Origin: JALQTD01 sp965656785
GTDB taxonomy: Bacteria; Bacteroidota; Bacteroidia; Flavobacteriales_D; Sanyastnellaceae
Assembly (NCBI GenBank): GCA_965656785.1
Contig: CBFHLY010000005.1
Span: 55,384 to 119,383 of the forward strand
DNA: 64,000 bases
Direction of reading: 5' to 3'
Position numbers and translations under genes: made by a program. The notes beneath the pieces were generated by a model. That model saw only the letters and a program-made list of their open reading frames with translations. It made no database searches and had not been told where the DNA came from. Shown here in pieces: positions 44,211 to 52,182 of this stretch (within the stretch, counting starts at the first letter, position 1; each line of letters opens with the position of its first letter).

Positions 44211-45269
44211 ATGATGCACGCCACTCCCGTTCATTTAACGTCCTTTCGGTCGCGTTGGCAACCGACCCCCGCCGATTCGGAGGTGGCGTCGTTGCGCGCG
44301 GCCCTGGCGGATTGGTTGGAGGCCGGAGCGGTGGAATGGCCGGCCGACTTGGAGGCGGCGTTGGAGGCTTGGCAGCGGGTGCACAACCCCGTGTACGCGG
44401 AGTGGCGGGCCGCTTGGCACGGGCGGTTCATGCCGGTGGAGGCGTTCAAGCACCGCCGGGTGGTGGCTGACGGGGTCGCACCGAAGGTCGCGTTCAGAAG
44501 TTCCGGCACCACGCCAGGAGCGCCCACGTCGGTGCACGCGTTGGACGATGTGGCGTGGTACGACGCGGTGGCTTTGGCGGGATTCGAGTGGTTTTACGGC
44601 AACATTCGCGATTGGGAGGTGCTCGCTTTGTTGCCGGGTTATTTGGAACGGGGGCATTCGTCGCTCGTGCACATGGTCGCGTCGTTCCGGCGGGCCACGG
44701 GGGCAGCGGACGTTGAGGCGGGCTTTTACCTGCGGGATTTGGCGGGTTTGCGGAAGGCGGTGGAGGAGGGGCTCGCTTCGGGCAAGCGGGTGCTGGTGAT
44801 GGGCGTGACGTACGCGCTGTTGGACTGGGCCGATGATTTGGGCCAAACCCCCATCCGCGGAGACCTCTCCCGCCTCACCCTCATGGAAACCGGCGGCATG
44901 AAGGGCACCCGCGAGGAATGGACCCGCGAGGCCGTTCACGCCCACCTCCGCCACGCGACGGGCGTGCCGCACATCCACAGCGAATACGGCATGACGGAAC
45001 TTCTCTCCCAAGCCTACGCCGTCGAAACCGGTCGCTTTCGGTGCCCACCTTGGCTGCGCGTGGTCATCGGGGATCCCGGTGATCCCGGCGCATGGCTCGG
45101 TACGGGGCGCCGCGGCCGCATCCACCTCGTGGACCTCGCTAACGTCCACAGCTGCTCCTTCCTTGCCACGGGCGACGTCGGTCGCGCCCACCCCGACGGC
45201 TCGTTCGAAGTCCTCGGTCGCTTCGACGCAGCGGAGGTCCGCGGGTGCAATTTGATGGTGCCCGCGTGA
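44211..45269 (+). CDS. LuxE/PaaK-like acyl-activating enzyme
   Basis: 352 residues. The ATP/acyl-adenylate motif FRSSGTT (about 95-101), ETGGMKGTRE and the HSEYGMTELLSQAY block (near 255-268) are those of the LuxE/phenylacetate-CoA ligase-like family. LuxE itself makes acyl-protein intermediates for LuxC reductase; no luxC or luxD-type partner is nearby. A role in lipid or surface-sugar acylation is conceivable but unproven. Two ATGs start the gene at 44211 and 44214. It stands alone between the lipoprotein and PiT-like genes. Confidence 0.78.
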   Translation: MMHATPVHLTSFRSRWQPTPADSEVASLRAALADWLEAGAVEWPADLEAALEAWQRVHNPVYAEWRAAWHGRFMPVEAFKHRRVVADGVAPKVAFRSSGTTPGAPTSVHALDDVAWYDAVALAGFEWFYGNIRDWEVLALLPGYLERGHSSLVHMVASFRRATGAADVEAGFYLRDLAGLRKAVEEGLASGKRVLVMGVTYALLDWADDLGQTPIRGDLSRLTLMETGGMKGTREEWTREAVHAHLRHATGVPHIHSEYGMTELLSQAYAVETGRFRCPPWLRVVIGDPGDPGAWLGTGRRGRIHLVDLANVHSCSFLATGDVGRAHPDGSFEVLGRFDAAEVRGCNLMVPA

Positions 45270-45387
45270 GGTTATCAACAACCAGCGCGCCGTTCGGGAA
45301 AATTCCTCAAATACGTAACATCAAATCTTTGGTCGTGCGGGGTGAAGGTGCCATCTTGCGCCCGCAATCTCAACCTCGGTTCGTACC

Positions 45388-46437
45388 ATGGAGTTCGCCA
45401 TCGCCCTCATCGGCTTTTCTCTTGCTGCATACGCGGTGGTTGGAAACGACTGCATCCAAACCTTGGGGACGTTCCTCTCGTCCAACAACCACCGCCCTTG
45501 GTGGCAGTTGTGGTTGTTCGCGGGGAGCATCATGGCCATCACCCTCATCATGGGATACATGGGACTCGGGAGTTACTTGGGAGGCGCCGCGGCGGATGAC
45601 CTGACCTTCGGCAAGTTCACGAAGCTCTTCCCCGAGGGCAATCCCTTTCCGACGCTGTCTTGGTGGTACGTGTTGCCCCCGTTGGTGCTGCTCGCCATCA
45701 CGCGCATCGGCATTCCCGTGAGCACGACGTTTTTGGTGCTCTCGTTCTTCAGCATCAAAAGCTTGCCGTCCATGTTGACGAAGAGCCTGGGCGGATATGG
45801 CGTGGCGTTCCTGTTTGCGCTGGTGATGTACTTGGTCCTTTCGAAGGTGACGGAATCGTACTTTTTGCGCAATCCGCTGGCGGAGGGGAAGGGACCGATG
45901 CAAAGCCGCCGGTTTTGGAGCATCTTGCAGTGGATCAGTACCGGGTTTTTATGGAGCCAGTGGTTGACCCAGGATTTGGTCAATATCATGGTGTACCTCG
46001 GTTCACCAACGGAGGTGGGGCCGGGGACGTTCGCGTTTGCGTTGGTGACGCTGTTGCTCTTGCTGGGCTTGATTTTCTACCAGCGGGGCGGGCGCATTCA
46101 GGACATTGTTTTGGCCAAAACCAACACCACCGACATCCGTTCCGCGACCTTCATCGACTTCTTTTACGCCCTGACCCTGCTGTTCTTCAAGTACGATTCG
46201 CTGGGGATTTGGGACGGGGGCATTCCGATGAGCACGACGTGGGTCTTCCTCGGCATGCTGGCCGGCCGCGAAGTGGCGATGCGGCTTCAGCTGAAGTTGA
46301 ACGAAGGCCGCCAAAACCTGGCCGTCATGGTGTTCATGGACCTCGGCAAGGCGACCATCGGGCTCGTCATCAGCATCCTGCTCGTGGTGCTGCTGTATTT
46401 CGCTGAGGGGAGGGACTTGACGCTGCTGTTCGGCTGA
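45388..46437 (+). CDS. PiT-like phosphate/sulfate permease
   Basis: 349 residues, nearly all hydrophobic, with about ten membrane segments. The start YAVVGNDCIQTLGTFLSSN parallels the GANDVANAFGT-type motif of PiT transporters, and the inner repeat has GIPVSTTFLVLSFF, like the second PiT signature. It may import inorganic phosphate or sulfate by H+ or Na+ symport. It is shorter than classical PiT (about 500 residues). The 118-base gap before it has no clear promoter. Its TGA directly abuts the tyrS stop. Confidence 0.75.
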   Translation: MEFAIALIGFSLAAYAVVGNDCIQTLGTFLSSNNHRPWWQLWLFAGSIMAITLIMGYMGLGSYLGGAAADDLTFGKFTKLFPEGNPFPTLSWWYVLPPLVLLAITRIGIPVSTTFLVLSFFSIKSLPSMLTKSLGGYGVAFLFALVMYLVLSKVTESYFLRNPLAEGKGPMQSRRFWSILQWISTGFLWSQWLTQDLVNIMVYLGSPTEVGPGTFAFALVTLLLLLGLIFYQRGGRIQDIVLAKTNTTDIRSATFIDFFYALTLLFFKYDSLGIWDGGIPMSTTWVFLGMLAGREVAMRLQLKLNEGRQNLAVMVFMDLGKATIGLVISILLVVLLYFAEGRDLTLLFG

Positions 46438-47709
46438 TCATTCCACGTTCAGAAGGAAGTACTTCTTCTTACCGCGTTGCAGGAGCAACTGGCGGTCATT
46501 GAGCAAATCCTCGGTGCTGAACACGGTATCTTCCCTGACCTTCTCCTTGTTGACGCTGATGCTGTTCTCTTTCAGCGCACGACGCGCCTCTCCCTTGCTG
46601 GGCAGGAATCCTGACACGTCAGTGAGCAGGTCAATGACGCTGACTCCGGATTCGAGGGTGCTTCGCGAAACGCGGGCTTGGGGAACGCCAGAGAACACGC
46701 TCAAGAATTCGGTTTCGGGCAGGGCGCGCAGGTGGTCGCGGGTGCTTTTGCCGAACAGGATTTCGGAGGCCGCCAGGGCGGTTTCGAGGTCTTCTGCACT
46801 GTGCACTCGGGTGGTGACATCGGCAGCCAGGGCCTTCTGCATGGCGCGAGCGCCAGGGTTTTCGGCGTGTTCGGCTTCGATGGCCTCGATCTCTTCGCGC
46901 GTTTTTAAGGTGAAGATGCGCAGGTATTTGGCCGCGTCTTCGTCCGCTGCGTTGATCCAGTACTGGTAGAATTGGTAGGCGGAGGTTCGCTTTTTATCGA
47001 GCCAAATGTTGCCGCCTTCGCTCTTCCCAAACTTTGACCCATCCGCCTTCTTGATCAACGGAGCCGTCACCGCAAAAGCCGAGCCACCGCCCATGCGCCG
47101 AATGAGCTCGGTGCCGGTGGTGATGTTGCCCCACTGGTCGCTGCCGCCCATTTGGACCAGGCATCGCTTCTCCTTCCAAAGGTGGTAAAAGTCATATCCC
47201 TGAACGAGCTGGTAAGAAAACTCGGTGAAGCTCATGCCCGATTCGAGCCGGTTCTTCACGCTGTCCTTCGCCATCATGTAGTTCACGGTGATGTGCTTGC
47301 CCACTTCGCGGATGAAGTCGAGGAAGTTCCATTCCTTGAACCAATCGTAGTTGTTGACGACCTCTGCGGCGTTGTTGCCCGTGAAGTCGAGGAACTTTTC
47401 GAGCTGGGCTTGTTGGCCTGCGAGGTTCGCTTGCAGCGTGTCCAAATCCAGCAACTGGCGCTCTGCGGTCTTCCCACTGGGGTCGCCCACCATGCCCGTT
47501 GCGCCGCCGACGAGCGCGATGGGTTTGTGCCCTGCGCGTTGCCAATGTACCAGCAACATGACGGGCACGAGGTTACCGATGTGAAGCGAATCGGCCGTGG
47601 GATCAAAGCCGACGTATCCGGCGGTGCTGCCTTGTTCGAGCTGTTCCTTCAGACCGGGCATCATGTCGTGCAACATGCCCCGCCATTCCAATTCGCTGAT
47701 GAAGTCCAT
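46438..47709 (-). CDS. tyrS: Tyrosine-tRNA ligase
   Basis: 423 residues. Class I synthetase with the HIGN motif in ADSLHIGNLVP, GGSDQWGN and KFGKS, followed by the S4-like C-terminal domain (about 355-423, with GEARRALKENSISVN). The enzyme charges tRNA-Tyr. The S4 domain shows it is the bacterial TyrS form. The gene is transcribed leftward from murF's side with 33 bases between them. Its stop abuts the PiT-like stop (TGATCA). Confidence 0.97.
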   Translation of the reverse strand: MDFISELEWRGMLHDMMPGLKEQLEQGSTAGYVGFDPTADSLHIGNLVPVMLLVHWQRAGHKPIALVGGATGMVGDPSGKTAERQLLDLDTLQANLAGQQAQLEKFLDFTGNNAAEVVNNYDWFKEWNFLDFIREVGKHITVNYMMAKDSVKNRLESGMSFTEFSYQLVQGYDFYHLWKEKRCLVQMGGSDQWGNITTGTELIRRMGGGSAFAVTAPLIKKADGSKFGKSEGGNIWLDKKRTSAYQFYQYWINAADEDAAKYLRIFTLKTREEIEAIEAEHAENPGARAMQKALAADVTTRVHSAEDLETALAASEILFGKSTRDHLRALPETEFLSVFSGVPQARVSRSTLESGVSVIDLLTDVSGFLPSKGEARRALKENSISVNKEKVREDTVFSTEDLLNDRQLLLQRGKKKYFLLNVE

Positions 47710-47742
47710 GGGTTCGTTTTTCGGAGGCCAAAGATACGGCGG

Positions 47743-49059
47743 TCACAAGTAGGCGACAGCGCGCTCCAATTCCAACGAGCGGGAGCCTTTCAACAAGACC
47801 GTGCGCCCTTCGCACCCCTCCTGTTCAAGCGCTTCGAGCATTCCCTGTGCGGTGCGGAACCCCCGGAGCCCCAACTCCTCGGCCACCGCTCCGAAGTGGT
47901 CCCCAACCAGCCAAGCCTCCACGTCGAGCGACGCCGCAACTTGCGCAATGTCGCGGTGCGCGGACGTGGCGTGCTCCCCTAGTTCGCCCATGTCCCCCAG
48001 CACCGCGAGTGGCCGAGGATGCCCTCCCGCGGCAAAGGTCTTCAGCGCGAGTTCCATCGAGGACGGGTTGGCGTTGTAGGCGTCGAGTAGAATGCGGTTG
48101 CGCTCGGTTTGCGTCCATTGGGAACGGTTGTTCGTCGGTTGGTAGTCAGCCACCGCCTTCAGGCCGTCCGCCCAAGGCACTCCGCACGCGTTGCCGACCA
48201 CGAGCGCAACCAGCGCATTCTCGACGTTGTGCGCCCCGTCCATCTGCATGGCGAACGGGCCCGTTGGAACGTCGTGGAGTCCGTGCAGCAGGAAGGCGCT
48301 GCTGCCTTCGAGTCCATCGGGCAGGGTCGGGAGCAGCTCGGCGTGCGGGGGGTGGTTGGGCGTGCCAAACAGCGTTCGGTTTTGGCCTTCAGACACCTCC
48401 ATCAAATTCGCCTTGCCCGCATTGACGAACACCCGGCTGTCCGGGCGATCCGATAGGAATTGGAACAACTCCCGCTTCCCGCGCTTCACCCCTTCAGGCC
48501 CACCGAACCCCTCCAAATGCGCCAATCCGATGTTCGTGATGAGCCCCCAATCGGGCTCAGCAATCTGGCACAGCGCCGCGATTTCGCCCACCGCATTCGC
48601 GCCCATTTCAACGATGGCGAGGTCCGCATCCATCGGCATGGACAGCAACGTCAGCGGCACCCCGATTTCATTGTTCAGGTTGCCCTTGGTGGCGACCGCA
48701 TGAAACCGTTGATTCAGCACCTTCAGGAGCAGTTCCTTGGTCGTCGTTTTGCCATTCGATCCGGTCATGCCGATGACCCGCCCTTGAAACCTTCTCCGGT
48801 GTGCACGGGCCAAATCTTGCAACGCCTTCAACCCATCTTCCACCCAGGCCATTCCCGGTTTTCCCGCCAACTTTGGATCGTCCACCACCGCTCGAAACGC
48901 GCCGGATTCCAGCGCTCGCTCGGCATACTGGTTGCCGTCGAAGCGCTCGCCCTTCAGCGCGAAGTACAGATTTCCGGGCTGAATCGTTCGCGTATCCGTG
49001 CTGATGCCGTGTCCCGAGTCGTACCAGCCGAGCAGTTCAGAAGGTGGGGTTGCTTCCAT
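47743..49059 (-). CDS. murF: UDP-N-acetylmuramoyl-tripeptide-D-alanyl-D-alanine ligase
   Basis: 438 residues. MurF adds D-Ala-D-Ala in peptidoglycan precursor synthesis. It has the N-terminal STDTRTIQPGNLYFALKGERFDG, the ATP loop MTGSNGKTTTKELL (about 97-110), the LNNEIGVPLTLL segment and the Mur ligase C-terminal domain. It lies directly downstream of gldJ, an order described in F. johnsoniae. A hairpin sits only about 10 bases before its start (see terminator), which may reduce co-transcription. Confidence 0.96.
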   Translation of the reverse strand: MEATPPSELLGWYDSGHGISTDTRTIQPGNLYFALKGERFDGNQYAERALESGAFRAVVDDPKLAGKPGMAWVEDGLKALQDLARAHRRRFQGRVIGMTGSNGKTTTKELLLKVLNQRFHAVATKGNLNNEIGVPLTLLSMPMDADLAIVEMGANAVGEIAALCQIAEPDWGLITNIGLAHLEGFGGPEGVKRGKRELFQFLSDRPDSRVFVNAGKANLMEVSEGQNRTLFGTPNHPPHAELLPTLPDGLEGSSAFLLHGLHDVPTGPFAMQMDGAHNVENALVALVVGNACGVPWADGLKAVADYQPTNNRSQWTQTERNRILLDAYNANPSSMELALKTFAAGGHPRPLAVLGDMGELGEHATSAHRDIAQVAASLDVEAWLVGDHFGAVAEELGLRGFRTAQGMLEALEQEGCEGRTVLLKGSRSLELERAVAYL

Positions 49060-49068
49060 GGGGACAAA

Positions 49069-49102
49069 GAAAACGCCCCGTCTTCGATTGAAGCGGGGCG
49101 TT
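49069..49102 (-). terminator. Hairpin between gldJ and murF
   Basis: Arms AACGCCCCG and CGGGGCGTT with an inner CTTC/GAAG stem, followed on the minus strand by TTTTC. It lies 30 bases after the gldJ stop and about 10 bases before the murF ATG, so it could be a terminator or act as an attenuator. Confidence 0.75.
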
Positions 49103-49131
49103 CTGAAACGTTTTGAGCGGTTGCCCGTTGA

Positions 49132-50940
49132 TCACAGGCCTGCGGGGCTGCCGACCCGGTCCATGGCGCAGCGGAAACCGATGCTCGCTGAGGACTTGTT
49201 TTGGTCCAGGTAGCGCCGTGTTCCGGGGCTGATCCAGTAGATGCGGTCGTCCCATCCACCGCCTTTGTAAACCCGGGACTCGTTCGTGATGAGCGAAGTC
49301 TCGCCGTAGTTGTACATCCGGCTTTCGTCGTTGACGGCTGCTGCGGGTTGGGCGTAAAGCAGCGAAGACTCCACGTCGCCATCCCGGTAATCGATGTTGT
49401 CAGCAACGCGGTAGTTGTCGCGGTCGAGGTTTTCTTCGAGCGTTTCGTTGCGGTACCGCGTTTTTCCTGGCAGAGCCAGGATGTTTTCCGAGAAGTAACG
49501 GCGCAAGTCTGCGGCAATCCACGCCTCGCTGTCCTCAATGAAGTCACGCAATGCGTCTTCCATCATCAAGTTGCCCTCTTCCACCCGCTTGACTTTGATT
49601 TCTTCTTGAGCGTTGTCGATGGCTGTGAGGATATTTTCGATCAGGTTGCGGTCCTCGTCGTTGAGGGTCGGTGCAGCGGCCTTTTGGTAGGCGATGATGT
49701 CCTCTTCAATTTGGTCCACATCGTACACCACGAAGTCGTAGCGATCGTAGACGTTTCCTTCCGCATCGAGCACCTTCGTCTCGTAAACGTTCCCCCGGAA
49801 CGGGCGGAATTCAGCAGCGTCCATGTGGTTCAATGGGCGGTACACGTCCATGCACCATTCGCTGACGTTGCCGGCCATGTTGAACAATCCGTAATCGTTC
49901 GGTGCATAAGCCGTGACTGGTGCCGTGATGTCCGCGTTGTCGTTCAACGACGTTTGTCCATTCGCAGAACGCCCTGCAACCCCCATGTAGTCACCGCGAC
50001 CTCTTACGAAATTCGCGTTCATGTCACCCGTGTACCGCTTCGGAGCACCGGGAATCTTGTTCTGGCGCGTGTTGTCGTTCCGGGTGTAGTGGCCGTTCCA
50101 CGGGTAGGTCCGGCGATCGCTGATAAGCTCTTCGTTGCTGTTTCCAATCAAGGCCAAAGCAGCGTATTCCCATTCCGCCTCGGTCGGTAGGCGGTAGTTC
50201 GGCAGCAAGATGCCGTCGGTGATTTGCGCTCTCCGGGTCCCCGCTCCCATGGGGTTGTAGTCGATGAGGCTTCCGCGGTCACCTGCTTCGGGGATGTACT
50301 GCCCACTGTAGTAGGTTTCCGTGGTGAAGTGCTCATCATCTACCTGGCCCATCGGGTTGTGTGCAATGATTCCTTCTCGCACCAAAATCTGTTCGTTCAC
50401 TCGATCCGAGCGCCACTTGCAAAAATCGTTCGCCTGAACCCAAGACACGCCCACGACGGGGTATTCGTCGTAGGAAGGATGGCGCAAGTAATAGTTGACG
50501 TAGTTCTCGTTGTAACCGAGCTTTTCCCGCCACGCTGCGGTATCGGGCAATGCGCGTTCGACGATTTCAGGATAGGAATCTCCGTAAACCCGCTGCAACC
50601 AGTACATGTACTCCAACCAGAAACCATTCGTGACCTCCGTTTGGTCCATGTAGAAGGAGGATACGGTCACCCGACGCGGCACATTGTCCCATGAGAACAT
50701 CAAGTCATCTTCGACCTGCCCCATGGTAAAGGTTCCGCCTTGGATGAACACCAAGCCAGGCCCTGTCTCCTGGTCAGGGGCATAGCTCTTCTCGAATCCT
50801 CCATTCGAGCTGTCGTTGTAGGCCCAACCCGTGGCACCCGAACGCTCTTTGACGCATCCAGAAAGGGTGAGCGCTCCAAGCGCAACCACGAAGGCCATCG
50901 TGCGAGAGGAATTCCAAATCATCTGTGAGGGGGTTTCCAT
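49132..50940 (-). CDS. gldJ: Gliding motility lipoprotein GldJ
   Basis: About 602 residues from the ATG at 50940 (ATG 50922 is also possible). Signal sequence and lipobox LSGC (Cys29) precede a formylglycine-generating-enzyme-like fold: FIQGGTFTMG, YPVVGVSWVQANDFC, RLPTEAEWEYAA, GNVSEWCMDVYR and IGFRCAMDR. An acidic helical insert (about 400-500) interrupts the fold, as in F. johnsoniae GldJ. It is required for gliding and T9SS and stabilises GldK. It sits with murF downstream and a porP-like gene and porU upstream. Confidence 0.93.
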   Translation of the reverse strand: METPSQMIWNSSRTMAFVVALGALTLSGCVKERSGATGWAYNDSSNGGFEKSYAPDQETGPGLVFIQGGTFTMGQVEDDLMFSWDNVPRRVTVSSFYMDQTEVTNGFWLEYMYWLQRVYGDSYPEIVERALPDTAAWREKLGYNENYVNYYLRHPSYDEYPVVGVSWVQANDFCKWRSDRVNEQILVREGIIAHNPMGQVDDEHFTTETYYSGQYIPEAGDRGSLIDYNPMGAGTRRAQITDGILLPNYRLPTEAEWEYAALALIGNSNEELISDRRTYPWNGHYTRNDNTRQNKIPGAPKRYTGDMNANFVRGRGDYMGVAGRSANGQTSLNDNADITAPVTAYAPNDYGLFNMAGNVSEWCMDVYRPLNHMDAAEFRPFRGNVYETKVLDAEGNVYDRYDFVVYDVDQIEEDIIAYQKAAAPTLNDEDRNLIENILTAIDNAQEEIKVKRVEEGNLMMEDALRDFIEDSEAWIAADLRRYFSENILALPGKTRYRNETLEENLDRDNYRVADNIDYRDGDVESSLLYAQPAAAVNDESRMYNYGETSLITNESRVYKGGGWDDRIYWISPGTRRYLDQNKSSASIGFRCAMDRVGSPAGL

Positions 50941-51013
50941 TTCTTGCTTCAAATCTTGCTTACGCGTTCAACGTGCGATAGGTTACTCAATCCGCGTTTC
51001 GTTCAGAAAAGAA

Positions 51014-52021
51014 CTAGAATGCGGGGCATTTTATTGCTCGGAACTTGGAACGCTTGTTCCGGCAATCGAACTGAATCGTCATGCTGATTTCGTGTGCACC
51101 ACCCGTAGCAGGCGTCAGTTCAGACACCGTGATGTCATAGCTGTATCCGAAACGGATGACGTCCGATTCGATGCCCACTGTGGCGATGAAGGCGTCGCGG
51201 TAATCTGTGAACAGGATTCCGCGGTACCAGACTCCACCGACGAGCGGTCCCTTCTTTACGTAGACGCCCAGGTTCAACTGACGGAACTCGCCTTGTTGGC
51301 GGAGCAAGAAGTTCGGTGAAATCGTTGCTTCGACGCCTTTCACGGAACGTTGCAACGGCAGCACCGCGCCACCGTGCAAGGTGTATTTCATCGGAAGCCG
51401 GCTGGTGCCGATGACCAGCGATTCATTGGGTTCGTTCAAGTGGTGAACCGCCAAGCCGAAGTAGTATTTGTCACTGAAGCCGAGCAACCCCGTACTGAAG
51501 TCCACCGCTTTCACCATCTCGCCCCGCGGAATGTCCTGCGTTTCATAGATGAAGCCACGCCGGGGGTCGATCATGTCACCAAACGTCAAGCGACTCCAAT
51601 CCAACGCCTTCTGCATGTACGTTACCTGCAGCGCAGCTTTGATGGAAAACTTCCGCGTCACGGCCTGCTGGTAGCTGTAGATGCCGCTGGCCGTCGTTGT
51701 GGTCAGCGTGCCCTGTCCGGCTTGGTCGTTCACCACCAAGAAGCCAAGTCCACCTTGGATGGATTCCACGTGCTGATCGTAGGCTGCAGCCGTGGTGACG
51801 AAGTTGCCACTCATCGCGGGCCATTGGTTCCGGTAGGACATCGTCAAACGCGGACACCGCTCCGTTCCAGCGAAGGCGGGATTCAAGTAAAGGGGGTTCG
51901 CGTAATATTGTGTGAACTCAGGGTCTTGCGCCCGCGCAGTGTCAGGCGCCACAAGGGCTGCCGACAGCAGGAACAATCCGCTGAGAACGGACAAATTGAC
52001 GGGGGTGAATCGTAGCTTCAT
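51014..52021 (-). CDS. PorP/SprF-family T9SS membrane protein
   Basis: 335 residues. A signal peptide is followed by AQDPEFTQYYANPLYLNPAFAGTERCPR, the hallmark opening of the PorP/SprF family of outer-membrane proteins. These proteins are associated with type IX secretion, often of a specific partner such as SprB. The rest is beta-barrel-like. The ATG at 52021 is chosen because the signal peptide follows it. The gene is upstream of gldJ in the same direction and divergent from porU. Whether it is the core PorP or a cargo-specific SprF-like copy is uncertain. Confidence 0.88.
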   Translation of the reverse strand: MKLRFTPVNLSVLSGLFLLSAALVAPDTARAQDPEFTQYYANPLYLNPAFAGTERCPRLTMSYRNQWPAMSGNFVTTAAAYDQHVESIQGGLGFLVVNDQAGQGTLTTTTASGIYSYQQAVTRKFSIKAALQVTYMQKALDWSRLTFGDMIDPRRGFIYETQDIPRGEMVKAVDFSTGLLGFSDKYYFGLAVHHLNEPNESLVIGTSRLPMKYTLHGGAVLPLQRSVKGVEATISPNFLLRQQGEFRQLNLGVYVKKGPLVGGVWYRGILFTDYRDAFIATVGIESDVIRFGYSYDITVSELTPATGGAHEISMTIQFDCRNKRSKFRAIKCPAF

Positions 52022-52182
52022 CGCAGGTTTGACCAATGAATCCACAATAATAGAGAAAAAAGCGAGGCAACGCATGTTTTTCAAAGGAGTTTCGGGATGA
52101 GAGCGCTTCGGGCACACGATAATCCATGAACGCACGTTCATGCTGAGGTGTTGCATAGATGGAAAATGATGAACTTCGCGAC

